Shown in pieces: positions 14,806 through 25,905 of a stretch of DNA of 64,000 bases (position 1 is its first letter; every line of letters starts with the position of its first letter). Source of the DNA: Eubacterium sp. MSJ-21 (GTDB lineage: Bacteria; Bacillota; Clostridia; Lachnospirales; Lachnospiraceae); assembly GCF_018918185.1 (NCBI RefSeq), contig NZ_JAHLPZ010000002.1:415441-479440 (forward strand), in the 5' to 3' direction. A program made the position numbers and the translations under genes. The notes under the pieces were generated by a model. The model worked only from the letters and a program-made list of their open reading frames with translations. It did not search any database and was not told where the DNA came from.

Positions 14806-16074
14806 CTACTCACCTGCCTTTATAATACTGGATCCACTCTTTAACAATCCATCCGGATATTCGTCAATGGTTGTCTCACCAGAGATGGCAACATTTTTAC
14901 CAATTTTAACGCCTGCCGGAATCACGGAATTCTCTCCGATTGTTACAAGACCGAATGAGTAGATATGTGGTGCAAGCTCATTTGGAACTTCCTCGCCGAC
15001 ACCAAGTTCCGCGTTGTCTCCAATATGAACTCCCTCTGCGATAATTGCCTTGTCCATAACAACACCGTCACCAATCACTGCACCATTCATAATGATGGAA
15101 TTCTTGATAACTGCGCCCTTTCCAATCGTAACGCCGGAACCGATAACGGAATGCTGTACAGTACCGTAAACCTCCGTTGCCTCACCAACGATACTCTCTG
15201 TCACAGATCCTTCCGGATCAATGTACTGTGGTGGAAGCTGATCACTCTTTGTGTAGATTCTCCAGAACTCCTCGTAGAGGTTGAACTCCGGAATGATATC
15301 TACGAGTTCCATATTTGCTTCCCAGTAAGAACCAAGTGTTCCCACATCCTTCCAATATCCCTTGTACTCGTAAGCACAAATCTTACTTCCGCGCTCATGG
15401 CAATATGGAATGATATGCTTACCAAAGTCACAGGATGGCTGATCCTTCAGTGCTGTCAAAGCTTCACGAAGCAGTTTCCAGTTGAATATGTAAATACCCA
15501 TAGATGCTTTATTGCTGCGTGGATGCTCCGGTTTTTCCTCAAACTCCTGAATACATCCGGTATCGTCTGTAATAACAACACCGAAACGGCTTGCTTCCTC
15601 TATTGGTACCTGATAGGTTGCCAATGTAATATCGGCCTTGCTTGTCTTGTGATAGTCAAGCATTGCCTCATAATCCATCTTATAGATATGATCTCCAGAA
15701 AGGATCAGTACATAGTCTGGATTGTAGTAGTCAATATACTCAAGATTCTGATAGATTGCGTTCGCAGTACCTGTATACCACTGGCTGTTTGCACTCTTCT
15801 CGTATGGAGGAAGCACAGTTACACCACCGATGCTTCGATCCAGATCCCACGGGATACCGATACCGATGTGCTGATTAAGCCGGAGTGGTCTATACTGTGT
15901 CAACACGCCGACAGTATCAACCCCCGAATTAATACAGTTGCTGAGTGGGAAATCAATAATCTTATATTTTCCACCAAATGCAACCGCCGGCTTAGCAAGC
16001 TTGGAAGTCAAAACACCCAGACGACTTCCCTGTCCGCCTGCTAAAAGCATAGCTATCATTTCTTTTTTAATCAT
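14806..16074 (-). CDS. glgC: Glucose-1-phosphate adenylyltransferase catalytic subunit GlgC
   Basis: GlgC makes ADP-glucose from ATP and glucose-1-phosphate for glycogen synthesis. The 422-residue protein has the intact pyrophosphorylase loop [15 protein letters not shown] and [20 protein letters not shown]. It also has the sugar-phosphate region [18 protein letters not shown], then a C-terminal beta-helix of hexapeptide repeats ([16 protein letters not shown]). The start at 16074 follows AAAGGGGTGAC; an upstream extension of 21 residues lacks support. It is translationally adjacent to glgD. Confidence 0.96.
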   Translation of the reverse strand: MIKKEMIAMLLAGGQGSRLGVLTSKLAKPAVAFGGKYKIIDFPLSNCINSGVDTVGVLTQYRPLRLNQHIGIGIPWDLDRSIGGVTVLPPYEKSANSQWYTGTANAIYQNLEYIDYYNPDYVLILSGDHIYKMDYEAMLDYHKTSKADITLATYQVPIEEASRFGVVITDDTGCIQEFEEKPEHPRSNKASMGIYIFNWKLLREALTALKDQPSCDFGKHIIPYCHERGSKICAYEYKGYWKDVGTLGSYWEANMELVDIIPEFNLYEEFWRIYTKSDQLPPQYIDPEGSVTESIVGEATEVYGTVQHSVIGSGVTIGKGAVIKNSIIMNGAVIGDGVVMDKAIIAEGVHIGDNAELGVGEEVPNELAPHIYSFGLVTIGENSVIPAGVKIGKNVAISGETTIDEYPDGLLKSGSSIIKAGE

Positions 16075-16105
16075 AATGTCACCCCTTTTAGCATAATATG
16101 TTTGT

Positions 16106-16133
16106 ATTATAGCATTAAACCTAAAAAAGTGAA
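16106..16133 (-). promoter_or_regulatory. Predicted promoter of glgC-glgD
   Basis: On the minus strand a consensus -10 TATAAT (16111-16106) has TTCACT (16133-16128) 16 bases upstream. It lies 32 bases before the glgC ATG. A CCTAAAA../..TTTTAGG dyad overlaps the -35 region (16120-16143). It may be the weak terminator of the preceding gene. Confidence 0.5.
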
Positions 16134-16211
16134 ACACTTTTAGGCAATTTTTATAATTTTTTCTTCAAAAAGCTCAATCGAATGGTAAATAATACTAAAT
16201 TTTACATATTT

Positions 16212-16577
16212 TTACACATTCATTGTCTCTGCTACATTCTTCATTGTCTTTAAAAACGGTAAAAAATCCACCTCCAGAGACGCTGCAAGCTTGATATCAT
16301 CCTTTTCCTGCAACACTTTACCCAAGCGTCCAACCGCGGACGCCATTTTGGCTTTATCTATTTTTTGTTCCTTCTCGTTGATCAGATTTTCGCAATTATT
16401 GAAGACTTCAATCTCCCAATTGATTCCCTGAATCACCAGATTGAACAACTCATCCGTATCGGTTTGCCGATTATGTCTGAGCTCTGTAATCAGTGTTTCC
16501 GTTCCCGGAATGATATTTGCACTGTAGTTATAAAGTTCTTTCAGTAATTCCTGTTGTGCAGATATTTTATCACTCAT
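16212..16577 (-). CDS. Unrecognised 121-residue helical protein downstream of SPFH gene
   Basis: I recognise no family. The protein is acidic and predicted to be wholly helical, with no signal peptide or membrane segment (MSDKISAQQELLKELYNYS start, NEKEQKIDKAKMASAVGRLG middle). It lies 17 bases after the SPFH gene and has a good ribosome site (AGGAGGAGAT), so it is a real third gene of the nfeD-SPFH operon. A role as a soluble partner of the membrane complex is inference. Confidence 0.6.
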   Translation of the reverse strand: MSDKISAQQELLKELYNYSANIIPGTETLITELRHNRQTDTDELFNLVIQGINWEIEVFNNCENLINEKEQKIDKAKMASAVGRLGKVLQEKDDIKLAASLEVDFLPFLKTMKNVAETMNV

Positions 16578-16594
16578 ACAAAATCTCCTCCTGC

Positions 16595-17533
16595 CTATGA
16601 CTCTTTGTCTTTGGTTACGATTTCCGTCAGGGAAGATGCAAGTCCCGCAATGCCGGAAATCTCACTCGGAATAATCAGCTTCGTAGCCTTTCCATCTGCT
16701 GCCTTGGCAAAAGCTTCAAGGCTCTTCAATGTAAGAACTGCCTGATCCGGTGCAGCCTCGTTTAAGAACTTGATACCATCTGCATTCGCCTGCTGTACTT
16801 TAAGAATTGCTTCTGCCTCACCTTCTGCACGGCGGATCGTTGCTTCCTTTGTTGCCTCAGCACGGAGAATTGCTGACTGCTTTTCTGCCTCTGCGGAAAG
16901 AATCAAAGACTCTTTTTGTCCTTCTGCACGAAGAATTGCTGACTTCTTCTCACCTTCTGCAATCAGAATCTGCTCTCGTCTCTCACGCTCTGCCTTCATC
17001 TGTTTCTCCATCGCATCCTGAATGGCTGCCGGTGGAATGATGTTTTTCAGCTCGACACGATTTACCTTGATTCCCCATGGATCTGTCGCCTCATCCAAAG
17101 TCGCACGCATCTTTGTGTTGATCGTCTCTCTCGATGTCAGAGTCTGGTCAAGCTCCAACTCACCAATGATATTTCGAAGTGTTGTCGCTGTCAGATTCTC
17201 GATCGCCATAATCGGCTTTTCTACACCATATGCAAACAGCTTTGGATCTGTAATCTGGAAGAATACGACCGTATCAATCCGCATCGTAACGTTATCTTTT
17301 GTGATTACCGGCTGTGGTGCAAAGTCAACAACCTGTTCCTTCATGGATATGCGATGTGCCACCTTGTCAATCAAAGGTGTCTTTAAATGAAGGCCTGCTG
17401 ACCATGTCGTATTGTAAGTCCCCAGACGCTCAATAACATATGCATGCGCCTGTGGTACAACACGTATAGAACTGCAAATCACTACAACAACCAAAATTAC
17501 AAGAAAAATACCTAATATCTGTGCTCCATTCAT
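16595..17533 (-). CDS. SPFH/Band-7 domain membrane protein (QmcA/stomatin-like)
   Basis: A 312-residue stomatin/prohibitin-type protein that should form oligomeric rings on the cytoplasmic membrane. One N-terminal hydrophobic segment (residues 5-24, ILGIFLVILVVVVICSSIRV) is followed by the SPFH core (VVPQAHAYVIERLGTYNTTW). A long Ala/Glu-rich helix carries the repeated KKSAILRAEGQKESLILSAE pattern, and a short C-terminal domain follows. Partner NfeD is encoded immediately upstream, the classical pairing. Likely role is membrane microdomain organisation or protease regulation. Confidence 0.92.
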   Translation of the reverse strand: MNGAQILGIFLVILVVVVICSSIRVVPQAHAYVIERLGTYNTTWSAGLHLKTPLIDKVAHRISMKEQVVDFAPQPVITKDNVTMRIDTVVFFQITDPKLFAYGVEKPIMAIENLTATTLRNIIGELELDQTLTSRETINTKMRATLDEATDPWGIKVNRVELKNIIPPAAIQDAMEKQMKAERERREQILIAEGEKKSAILRAEGQKESLILSAEAEKQSAILRAEATKEATIRRAEGEAEAILKVQQANADGIKFLNEAAPDQAVLTLKSLEAFAKAADGKATKLIIPSEISGIAGLASSLTEIVTKDKES

Positions 17534-17574
17534 CTTTCTGCCTCCCTTTTTTCAATCAATTCTTCTATACTATC

Positions 17575-18009
17575 CTATGCCTGCGTGCTCTTCGTCACGA
17601 TGAGCTTCACGCCGTCGATGCTCTGCACGAGAACCTTCTCTCCCGCAGCAATCTTCGAATCATCTGCGGAACGTGCAGACCATTCCATGCCCGAAAGCTT
17701 CACAACACCCTGTGCCTCCAGATTGTTGATCTCCTGCTTGACGATTCCTTCTTTTCCAATCAGACTGTCAACATTCGTCTTCTCCACATTCTTCATCAGA
17801 TGCTTCGCCGCAAATGGCCGGGTAAACACAAAAAGCAACGTCGACACAACCGCAAACACAAGAAGCTGCACCAGCCAGTGTGCACCGGTCAGCGAGATCA
17901 GTCCTGCCACAAATGCACCGCCTGCGAACCATATGGACGTAAGTCCGAGTGTAATGATCTCAACCACGATCAGTATCACAGTTATAATCAGCCATATTGT
18001 TAAACCCAT
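17575..18009 (-). CDS. NfeD-family membrane protein
   Basis: A 144-residue short-form NfeD. Three to four membrane helices occupy residues 1-65 (WLIITVILIVVEIITLGLTSIWFAGG onward, given in part). They are followed by a C-terminal OB-fold of about 70 residues (SLIGKEGIVKQEINNLEAQG, GVVKLSGMEWSARS). Short NfeDs lack the ClpP-like protease domain and act with the neighbouring SPFH protein. An AGGAGG site precedes the ATG. First gene of the nfeD-SPFH-unknown operon. Confidence 0.92.
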   Translation of the reverse strand: MGLTIWLIITVILIVVEIITLGLTSIWFAGGAFVAGLISLTGAHWLVQLLVFAVVSTLLFVFTRPFAAKHLMKNVEKTNVDSLIGKEGIVKQEINNLEAQGVVKLSGMEWSARSADDSKIAAGEKVLVQSIDGVKLIVTKSTQA

Positions 18010-18103
18010 AGTAACCTCCTCCTGTTATTTTTCAGCAAAATACACATCTCCTATGCATTCCGCTCCGTCTTTTTTATTTTATCACACCGCGCATAAATCT
18101 TCC

Positions 18104-18155
18104 ACAAAAAATAAAGAGAAATCCGTCAATTTTGCACAAATTTAACGGATTTCTC
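18104..18155 (-). terminator. Intrinsic terminator after typA
   Basis: On the minus strand GAGAAATCCGT (18155-18145) pairs with ACGGATTTCTC (18126-18116), followed by TTTATTTTTTG. It lies 34 bases after the typA stop. Confidence 0.88.
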
Positions 18156-18188
18156 ACATTGTTTTTTTATATGATGATTTTCGACAGA

Positions 18189-20027
18189 TTAATTCGACTG
18201 CATCGCACGCTTTGCACGCATACGAAGTGTCGGATCCAGAATCTTCTTACGGATACGGATAGACTTCGGTGTAATCTCCAGAAGCTCGTCTGTATCAATA
18301 AAGTCCAGTGCCTGCTCTAAGGAAAGAATCTTCGGCGGAGTCAGCTTCAACGCATCATCGGAACCAGATGCACGTGTATTCGTAAGCTGTTTCTTCTTGC
18401 AGACATTTACCTCAATATCCTCTGACTTACCACACTGTCCAACAACCATACCGCCGTAGACCTGCTCGCCCGGTCCGATAAAGAGTGTTCCACGCTCCTG
18501 CGCATTAAACAGACCATATGTGATACTCTCACCTGACTCGAATGCGATCAGGGAGCCCTGACTTCTATAATTCATATCGCCCTTGTATGGCTGATAACCA
18601 TCAAACATGGTATTGATGATACCATTTCCCTTGGTTGCGGTCATGAAATCGCCACGGAAACCGATCAGTCCACGGGATGGGATAGAAAATTCCAGTCTCG
18701 TTGTACCATTTCCGGTCGGTGCCATACCCTGCAGCTCACCCTTACGCTGGTTCAGCATATTGATAACGGTACCTGAGAATTCATCCGGCACATCAATGAC
18801 AGCAATCTCAAACGGCTCTAACTTCTTGCCCTTCTCATCTTCCTTGTAGATGACCTCTGCCTTACTTACTGCAAACTCATAGCCCTCACGACGCATATTC
18901 TCGATCAGTACGGACAGATGCAGCTCGCCACGTCCGGATACCTTGAAGCTCTCCGTCGTGTCTGTCTCTTCGACACGCAGGGAAACATCGGTATTTAACT
19001 CACGGAACAGACGGTCACGCAGATGACGGGAAGTAACGAACTTTCCTTCCTTACCTGCAAGCGGCGAATCATTTACCATGAAATGCATCGCAATCGTAGG
19101 CTCAGAAATCTTCTGGAACGGAATTGGTTCCGGATCATCCGGCGAACAGATCGTGTCACCGATGTGGATGTCTGAGATACCGGAAATCGCCACGATTGAA
19201 CCGATGCCTGCCTCATTCACTTCTATCTTATTCAAACCTTCAAACTCATATAACTTACCGATCTTTACCTTGCGGTACTTATCCGGCTCATGATGGTTTA
19301 CGATGATTGCATCCTGATTCAGCTTGATCGTACCATTATCTACCTTACCGACACCGATACGGCCAACGTACTCATTATAATCGATCGTACTGATCAGAAT
19401 CTGTGTACCTGCATCCGGATCACCCGTTGGTGCCGGGATATATTTTAAGATCGTCTCGAACAACGGCTGCATATCCGTACCCGGTTCATCCGGTGAAAGG
19501 GATGCGATACCTGCCTTTGCAGATGCGTAAACAAATGGGCAGTCAAGCTGCTTCTCGTTCGCATCAAGCTCTAATAAAAGCTCTAACACTTCCTCTTCTA
19601 CCTCTGCCGGTCTTGCCTCCGGGCGATCGATCTTATTGATACACACGATTACGTTCAGATCCAGTTCCAATGCTTTCTTGAGCACGAACTTCGTCTGTGG
19701 CATCGCACCTTCAAATGCATCTACCACAAGGATAACGCCATTTACCATCTTTAAGACACGCTCTACCTCGCCACCGAAATCAGCATGGCCCGGTGTGTCG
19801 ATGATATTGATCTTCGTATTCTTATAGGTAACTGCGGTGTTCTTAGAAAGGATTGTGATACCTCTCTCACGCTCGATATCATTCGAATCCATGACACGTT
19901 CTGCGACTTCCTGGTTGTCGCGGAATACACCACTCTGCTTCAACAGTTCGTCCACGAGGGTTGTCTTACCATGATCGACATGGGCGATAATTGCTACGTT
20001 TCTTACATCTTCTCTTGTAATCTGCAT
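18189..20027 (-). CDS. typA: Ribosome-associated GTPase TypA/BipA
   Basis: A 612-residue translational GTPase that binds the 70S ribosome and helps 50S assembly and stress or cold adaptation. G1 is AIIAHVDHGKTTLVDELL near residue 15, with the G2 region RERGITILSKNTAV, G3 DTPGHADFGGEVERV and G4 NKIDRPEA. EF-G-like domains II, III and V follow, then the TypA-specific C-terminal domain (SDDALKLTPPKILSLEQAL). The start at 20027 is chosen because it follows GAGGAAAGAG and matches the family N-terminus MQITREDVRNVAIIAH. A 36-residue extension upstream would overlap the promoter. Monocistronic, with own promoter and terminator. Confidence 0.97.
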   Translation of the reverse strand: MQITREDVRNVAIIAHVDHGKTTLVDELLKQSGVFRDNQEVAERVMDSNDIERERGITILSKNTAVTYKNTKINIIDTPGHADFGGEVERVLKMVNGVILVVDAFEGAMPQTKFVLKKALELDLNVIVCINKIDRPEARPAEVEEEVLELLLELDANEKQLDCPFVYASAKAGIASLSPDEPGTDMQPLFETILKYIPAPTGDPDAGTQILISTIDYNEYVGRIGVGKVDNGTIKLNQDAIIVNHHEPDKYRKVKIGKLYEFEGLNKIEVNEAGIGSIVAISGISDIHIGDTICSPDDPEPIPFQKISEPTIAMHFMVNDSPLAGKEGKFVTSRHLRDRLFRELNTDVSLRVEETDTTESFKVSGRGELHLSVLIENMRREGYEFAVSKAEVIYKEDEKGKKLEPFEIAVIDVPDEFSGTVINMLNQRKGELQGMAPTGNGTTRLEFSIPSRGLIGFRGDFMTATKGNGIINTMFDGYQPYKGDMNYRSQGSLIAFESGESITYGLFNAQERGTLFIGPGEQVYGGMVVGQCGKSEDIEVNVCKKKQLTNTRASGSDDALKLTPPKILSLEQALDFIDTDELLEITPKSIRIRKKILDPTLRMRAKRAMQSN

Positions 20028-20076
20028 ATCTCTTTCCTCATCTCTATATACATACTCAACTACAACAAACTTAGGT

Positions 20077-20105
20077 ATTTTATCACATTCTTCCCATAGT
20101 TTCAA
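20077..20105 (-). promoter_or_regulatory. Predicted sigma-A promoter of typA
   Basis: Minus strand TTGAAA (20105-20100), 17-base spacer, TAAAAT (20082-20077), 50 bases before the chosen typA ATG. This supports the shorter TypA start. Confidence 0.7.
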
Positions 20106-20130
20106 TATTTCAGGCAAAATTTTCAGGCAT

Positions 20131-20167
20131 AACAAAACGGCTGTGCTTTCGCGCAGCCGCTTTGTTT
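20131..20167. terminator. Hairpin terminator between typA promoter and the large secreted-protein gene
   Basis: AACAAA ACGGCTG and CAGCCGC TTTGTT form a long hairpin around TGCTTTCGCG, with T-rich flanks on both strands. On the minus strand it lies just before the typA promoter and 20 bases after the stop of the gene ending at 20188, so it terminates that gene. Confidence 0.85.
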
Positions 20168-20187
20168 TCTACCTATTTGTCATCTTT

Positions 20188-23100
20188 CTAATATGCATTC
20201 ACAAATGGATAGCATTCCTGATCAATGATGTTTCCATCCTTGTCATATACCCGGAACAATGTCCAGTAATATCCATATTGCGGTTGCCATACTGCCCAGA
20301 ATGCTTTATCTGCCACGCCGCATCTTCCGGTTGTCCAGATCCATGCATCCTTCCCCTGTGCGAGCAGCGTACAGTCTAATACAAGCAGTTCATATGTGTA
20401 TTCCTGATTTGGATTGTCATAAGACTCAATTCCTATCAGATATCCTCCGCCTTCACCTGTATATGGCATCTGGCACTTACCCTTTATGTATTGGTGATGT
20501 GGAATTCCTACAGATCCCTGCGCCTGGCTTTCTTCATTTCCTACCACACGAACCTGACCTACAATCACATAATCTCCTGTCTTACCAGGTTTCCAATCCA
20601 GCCATTCATTGTTCTTCGTCCATCCCTGAATCTCCGTCCACTTGTTTGAATCCACAGATGTATCGCATACCAGCCAGCGGTATTCCAGATCTGCTGTCTT
20701 GGATACGCTTGTGACAAGTCCCACTACGATCTCATCTCTCGTATGGCTCGCCAAATATACTCCGCTTGCCGTTACCGTAGCATCTGTAGTCGGTGCCGGT
20801 GCTGGTGTCGGCGCTGGTGACGGTCCTGGTTCTGGCGCTGGTGACGGTGTCGGCTCCGGTGTTGGTGTCGGCTCCGGTGTTGGTGTTGGCTCCGGTGACG
20901 GTGTCGGCTCCGGTGTTGGTGTCGGCTCCGGTGACGGTGTCGGCTCCGGTGACGGTGTCGGCTCCGGTGACGGTGTCGGCTCCGGTGTCAGTTTTGGAAT
21001 AGATTCCTCCTCCAGCTGCGTTCCACACACTGTACACTTCTTATATTTATGTCCAGCTGCTTCCGTTGTTGCTTCCTTATCCGTAATCCAGTCACTCGAT
21101 GTATGCTGCTTTATCGGCAGTTCTTCTCCATTTGTTATAAGTTTACCGCAATCCGGATTTGCACAGTATGTATCTCCTGTATAACCCTTTGTGGTACAGG
21201 TTGCTTCTTTTTGGTTCTTAACCTCTGTTTTCTCATGTGTACATACTGGTTTATCCGTTAAGACATAATCGGAACAATGATCAAGAACCAGCGTTACATA
21301 ACCATTCTTCACAGTTGCCGTTCCAATAGAATCCAGCGCATTTTTAGACTTATCAATATGATAATAATATACGGTTGCACCGTCTGCATACTGATTTCCA
21401 ACATATACTGTAACTTCTGTCTGCTTTGGCAGTGCACCATCATAAGTAAATTCCAATACACATTTCTTTGCAGTTTCCACAGTCTGGTCATCTACAGTAT
21501 TCTTATCTCCATATCCTTCCGCATCTTTGTAGATATTGATCTTTGTATCAATCGGCTTCTCAATGACTGCCTGCTTTACAGAGTCTGCTTTAAATGTCCA
21601 CTCATATACCGGTTTGTCATTCGCATCCTTCTTACTTACCTTTAGATCAACATTGGACTCCGTATTCTTCAATGTCTCCAATACCGTCTTGGAAATCTCG
21701 GACTGCTTGTCATCCGTATAAGATGTCTGAATGCTTGACACCTGGGTCTTGTCTTTGTTATCAGTATTATACTGCTCTGCAACCTCAATACTTTTCTTGA
21801 TTGCAGCTTCTATTGCCTCTGATGTACTGTCTTTTTCTACTGTAACATTTACAGTTGCATTTTTTACTGTATCATCTGTATTCTTATCTTCTGCGATAGT
21901 GATCGTAGTGTCTGGAACAGTCGTTTCTACTGTCGTCTCAACTGTCTTTTCTCCATTTTCCTTTGGTGTCTCCTTCGGCTGCAATGATGTCTTTGTAATC
22001 GTTACAACAATTCCATTATTCTCCCCATCTATCCACAGATAATATGTTTTCTCCTCATTCGCAAGATTTGAAAACTCTGCCTTTGACGCATCCAATATCA
22101 TCGGTACTGACTCCAGTTCCGTATAGACAGAAAGTTTCGATTCTTTATCTGCTGTAATCTCTGCTTTGTACTTGCCCGGAAGCGTTACGCTGTAAAGCTT
22201 TCCGGTTGATTTTTCATACTGGATGTTCTTGTCAGCATCTGAAGATACCGGACGGATTGCCGTCAGCAAAGAATCACCTGCTGTTGTATAAGTAGAATCC
22301 TGTAATACAATTGCACCTTCAGCGCAATCTTTTAATTGCATAATCCCACTTATGGATTCATGTTTTATCGATACGGTTGCCCGCAGTGTAGTATCTCCCA
22401 CCATCCAAACATAATAGATCTTTGGGGTATCCGTAAAATTATCTACGCAGTAACTGGCAACACTATCCTTACCTGTACAATATATTACTGATTTTTCATC
22501 TTTCAAATCTGCATAAAGATAAAAATAGGCATTGCCATAGTCTTTCTTCAATGTGAATGTCGTACTTGTTTTAGCCGGTACCGCAAATTTGAATAAACAG
22601 CCTTCAATTTCCTGTGTATAGCATAATTCCGGATGTGCAGGATAGAATCCATATTGATCAAATACCGCAGTTATTTTGTCTACATTTTCTGTATAAACAG
22701 ATTTCTGTTCTGTTATCTCTATTGCCTGATCCGCAAATGTAGAAAGTCTCTTGACATCATCATACCATATCGTACATTTCCCATCCTTTAACTGTGCTGA
22801 AACTCCAACATAATAATCGACAGTTTCTTCTGTTTCATTTTTCAAATATGTGACCGTTTCTCCTGTCGATAACGACGATGACGATTTCATAACTGAATGT
22901 CGGTTTTCATTTACCACCTGAAGATCTTCATTGCCCGAACCACTATTTTGTACTGCCACGCGAACATCTTCTCCTGGATTAAGAGCAATATGATAAATTC
23001 TGTACTCGCCTGTAGCATATGCGACTTTGTAAGCAGGATCATCGTTGCTTACATTTCGTTTTTCCCCTTTCGTGAGTTCTACTGTATCAACCTCTGATAA

Positions 23101-25650
23101 TTTTGAAGCTGTTTTCAGGGAAAATGAAACCCCTTCTATATTTGTTGTATCTTCAACAAATATATATCCATCCTTATAAAAAAGTTCATCACCCGAAAGC
23201 TTCGTATCACCATACTCATAGCTGATCAACATGTTATTTTCATTTTTTTCAGCTGGATAAATTGTACAGTTAAAATCACTTCTGCTATTTGCGTTAATAT
23301 TGACTGTATAAAATCCCTCTTCAAAAGAAGTCTTATATAACCATCCATTTTTTCTGGACGATCCTATCACTACATTTTCCACGTAGTTGCTTGCTTTCCT
23401 GTCAAATGTTTTTTCTTGATTCAGGGACAATTCATCTGCCTTAGAATCATAATCCATCATTCGCTTTCCCTGGAAAAATGTAATTGGATATGTTTCAGCA
23501 ATATCCGTCCGCGCACCGATCCAAAGATAAACCGTTTGGCTTTCACTGCCGCATGTATACACCTTTGATCCAACATTTATACAACCATCCTCAATGTTAT
23601 CTGCTGTATACCAATACAAATTGAACTGACTATTCGTATCAACTCCTACGCTCTGACCTACGTTCAATTTTATCTGATATAATGTACCGCTTGCTGCATT
23701 GTGAAAGCCTTTAAAAATAGCGTATTCATATTTTTCATCTGTCCATGTCTGGTTTTCCAGTGTAACATCTTCCCCCGTTGTCATGTCCACAGAAGTATAC
23801 TTGCCTTCTTTTATCAAATCGGACAATTTTTTTGTAATTTTCATAGATACAGTTGCTTTATTTGCACGATCTTCCGGAATCCATACATAATAGGTTTTAT
23901 CTACCTCTCCAGTGTTATTAATTTCTGCACTGGTGTCCGAGTTCTGATAGTCAACTCCATCATTTTCAAAATCATGATATATATAATAATTACTCCTTGT
24001 CGATGGACTTTCCAGATAAAAAGTTGCTGATGTCTTTTTCGGAATTGTAAATTTGATCAGCACTCCAGTTTCCATAAAATAACGATAACCACCATCATAT
24101 CCATAGTTAAACGATTTTCTTGCCACACTAAATAGTCTGTCATCATTTTCAGTAAATGTGATGGTTTTGTCCTCAGACAACGTCTCCGCCTGATCTGCAC
24201 ATTTTATAAGCTCATTTACATCCTCATACCAGATTTGTCCTCCACCTATCGGAACACAAATATAATATTCCTGATCTGCTTCCGTATCATTCTTCAGAAC
24301 CGCCGATACCATGTCACTCACACTGTTGTAGCTTGTATATCCTGCTACTTTATGGTTATCATCAAGTATATCTATCATTGCATATCCGTTATAATAAAGA
24401 GACACCAAATCCTTTGGCTTCAGGGAAATATGATATATTTTACATTCCCTGCCATTAACCATGAATGTTTTATCTCCCTGTGTATATTTATATTTCTCAT
24501 TTTTTTCGAATTTTGTAGTTTCTAATTCAGAGAATTTTTTCACCGTTTCAAAAGAAATTGTTGTGTTGATTATTTCTCCAGATCCCGGTATAAATATATA
24601 ATCATCTTTCGTTATCTCGCTCTCACAGGTTGAAGATTGATAGGATAACACAGCAGATTGTTCCCATCCTGTTGCCTTCAATGAATACATATACATGTAA
24701 TAATTGTCGTTTTCGTTTTCTGAATGTACTGTATAATACCCTGTTTCTAACGCACTCTTAAATATCCAGCCAAAATCATAATGCTGCCCATTTAAATTTA
24801 TATTTTTTACACAATTATCCAAATTTTTATCCAATACAATTGACTGGTTCTCAGATATTGAAACAGCGTTTGCTTCATACTCCTGTGCCGAATGATCATT
24901 GGTAAACATTACCGAATACGTATCATCCGAAATAATGTTTCCTGAAGAATCTTTTCTTGGAATCCATAGATATATTATTTTATCCTGATCCCCACAAGTG
25001 TATAAATGCATGTATATATAACTCACACCTTTATCCAATGTGTCTTCATCATACCAATGCAATTCCTCATTAAATGTATCAGAATTTAATTTTACGCCCA
25101 ATCTCTGTCCGGCATGTAACTTAATTTGAAACAAAGTCCCCTGACCTTTATGGGAAATCTCATTATTATTTGTATAATTATTTGAATTATACTGATATTC
25201 CTCATCTGTCCATGTCTGGTTTTCCAGCGTAATATCTTCTCCCGCTGTCATATCCACCTTCACATACTGCTCTGCTGCCACCAGATCTGATAGTTTCTTT
25301 GTCTCTATAGTTTCATCCGCTGCTTCTGTCTCTACTGACTGCGTTTCAACTTCTAATTCTCCCTCATCGTTTTGCTGCTCCGCAAGGCTGGCGGTTTCAT
25401 TTTCCGGCTGTGCCTCTGGTGTTTCTGCCATCTCCCCTGAATTCTCTGTCTCTATGGTTGTTTCCTGTTCGGTTGTCAATTCTACTCCCGTCGTTTCCTC
25501 TGGCAGTTCGCCCGGCACTGTCTGTTCTAGTGCTTCTGGTACTGACTCTTCCGCCCGCACAACCAGATATTGATTTGACACCAGTGGTAAAACCATACAT
25601 GCTGCCAGCGCAAATGCTAACAGTTTCTTTCTCTGTTTACGTTTTTGCAT
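20188..25650 (-). CDS. Very large secreted surface protein with duplicated beta-sandwich region
   Basis: A 1,820-residue exported protein. Residues 1-34 form a signal peptide (KRKQRKK then [15 protein letters not shown], cleavage near VRA-EES). Residues 35-115 are Glu/Thr-rich and look disordered. Residues about 117-605 and 607-1110 are a tandem duplication of some 490 residues. Each copy starts KKLSDL, then VDMTAGED and LENQTWTDE, and contains several PPC-like beta modules ending in YYVWI or YLWI. A Thr/Lys-rich stretch, a four-Cys treble-like region ([26 protein letters not shown]), and a Pro-Glu-Thr-Ser linker follow. The end is an unassigned domain of about 190 residues rich in Trp and Tyr. 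No LPXTG, SLH or choline-binding repeat is visible, so the anchor is unknown. A GAGGAGAGGAG site precedes the ATG. Function (adhesion or matrix) is inference. Confidence 0.8.
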   Translation of the reverse strand: MQKRKQRKKLLAFALAACMVLPLVSNQYLVVRAEESVPEALEQTVPGELPEETTGVELTTEQETTIETENSGEMAETPEAQPENETASLAEQQNDEGELEVETQSVETEAADETIETKKLSDLVAAEQYVKVDMTAGEDITLENQTWTDEEYQYNSNNYTNNNEISHKGQGTLFQIKLHAGQRLGVKLNSDTFNEELHWYDEDTLDKGVSYIYMHLYTCGDQDKIIYLWIPRKDSSGNIISDDTYSVMFTNDHSAQEYEANAVSISENQSIVLDKNLDNCVKNINLNGQHYDFGWIFKSALETGYYTVHSENENDNYYMYMYSLKATGWEQSAVLSYQSSTCESEITKDDYIFIPGSGEIINTTISFETVKKFSELETTKFEKNEKYKYTQGDKTFMVNGRECKIYHISLKPKDLVSLYYNGYAMIDILDDNHKVAGYTSYNSVSDMVSAVLKNDTEADQEYYICVPIGGGQIWYEDVNELIKCADQAETLSEDKTITFTENDDRLFSVARKSFNYGYDGGYRYFMETGVLIKFTIPKKTSATFYLESPSTRSNYYIYHDFENDGVDYQNSDTSAEINNTGEVDKTYYVWIPEDRANKATVSMKITKKLSDLIKEGKYTSVDMTTGEDVTLENQTWTDEKYEYAIFKGFHNAASGTLYQIKLNVGQSVGVDTNSQFNLYWYTADNIEDGCINVGSKVYTCGSESQTVYLWIGARTDIAETYPITFFQGKRMMDYDSKADELSLNQEKTFDRKASNYVENVVIGSSRKNGWLYKTSFEEGFYTVNINANSRSDFNCTIYPAEKNENNMLISYEYGDTKLSGDELFYKDGYIFVEDTTNIEGVSFSLKTASKLSEVDTVELTKGEKRNVSNDDPAYKVAYATGEYRIYHIALNPGEDVRVAVQNSGSGNEDLQVVNENRHSVMKSSSSLSTGETVTYLKNETEETVDYYVGVSAQLKDGKCTIWYDDVKRLSTFADQAIEITEQKSVYTENVDKITAVFDQYGFYPAHPELCYTQEIEGCLFKFAVPAKTSTTFTLKKDYGNAYFYLYADLKDEKSVIYCTGKDSVASYCVDNFTDTPKIYYVWMVGDTTLRATVSIKHESISGIMQLKDCAEGAIVLQDSTYTTAGDSLLTAIRPVSSDADKNIQYEKSTGKLYSVTLPGKYKAEITADKESKLSVYTELESVPMILDASKAEFSNLANEEKTYYLWIDGENNGIVVTITKTSLQPKETPKENGEKTVETTVETTVPDTTITIAEDKNTDDTVKNATVNVTVEKDSTSEAIEAAIKKSIEVAEQYNTDNKDKTQVSSIQTSYTDDKQSEISKTVLETLKNTESNVDLKVSKKDANDKPVYEWTFKADSVKQAVIEKPIDTKINIYKDAEGYGDKNTVDDQTVETAKKCVLEFTYDGALPKQTEVTVYVGNQYADGATVYYYHIDKSKNALDSIGTATVKNGYVTLVLDHCSDYVLTDKPVCTHEKTEVKNQKEATCTTKGYTGDTYCANPDCGKLITNGEELPIKQHTSSDWITDKEATTEAAGHKYKKCTVCGTQLEEESIPKLTPEPTPSPEPTPSPEPTPSPEPTPTPEPTPSPEPTPTPEPTPTPEPTPSPAPEPGPSPAPTPAPAPTTDATVTASGVYLASHTRDEIVVGLVTSVSKTADLEYRWLVCDTSVDSNKWTEIQGWTKNNEWLDWKPGKTGDYVIVGQVRVVGNEESQAQGSVGIPHHQYIKGKCQMPYTGEGGGYLIGIESYDNPNQEYTYELLVLDCTLLAQGKDAWIWTTGRCGVADKAFWAVWQPQYGYYWTLFRVYDKDGNIIDQECYPFVNAY
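20793..20989. repeat. Pro-Glu-Thr/Ser codon repeat inside the large secreted protein
   Basis: About ten degenerate 18-bp units (GGTGTCGGCTCCGGTGAC and variants on the plus strand) encode a [11 protein letters not shown] linker on the minus strand. Units alternate TCCGGTGAC and TCCGGTGTT. This type of array changes length by slippage, so linker length may vary between strains. Confidence 0.9.
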
Positions 25651-25835
25651 ACGCTACTCTCCTCTCCTCGGCTTCTTATACTTCGCCTGAACTTCATTAC
25701 TTTTCGATAGTACCACAAAAAAATGCAATTTTTTATGGTTATGCAATATTGGTTCTTTTTCATGCAAAATCAACATTTACATTTCTCTGATAACCCGATT
25801 TTTTCATAATCTCCTTAATTTGGAAGTTTCTACCT

Positions 25836-25865
25836 GTATATCCAGTTTCAAATCCGTGCATCCTT
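25836..25865 (+). promoter_or_regulatory. Possible forespore (SigF/SigG-type) promoter of sigG
   Basis: GTATA at 25836-25840 and CATCCTT at 25859-25865 are separated by 18 bases. This resembles the SigG pattern (G-A/T-ATA, 17-18, CATNNTA) and is 40 bases before the sigG ATG. SigG is known to be made from a SigF-dependent and autoregulated promoter. The -10 match is partial, so this is tentative. Confidence 0.35.
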
Positions 25866-25905
25866 TTAGGTATCAGACTATAACGGTTACAGGAGATATC
25901 GAATC

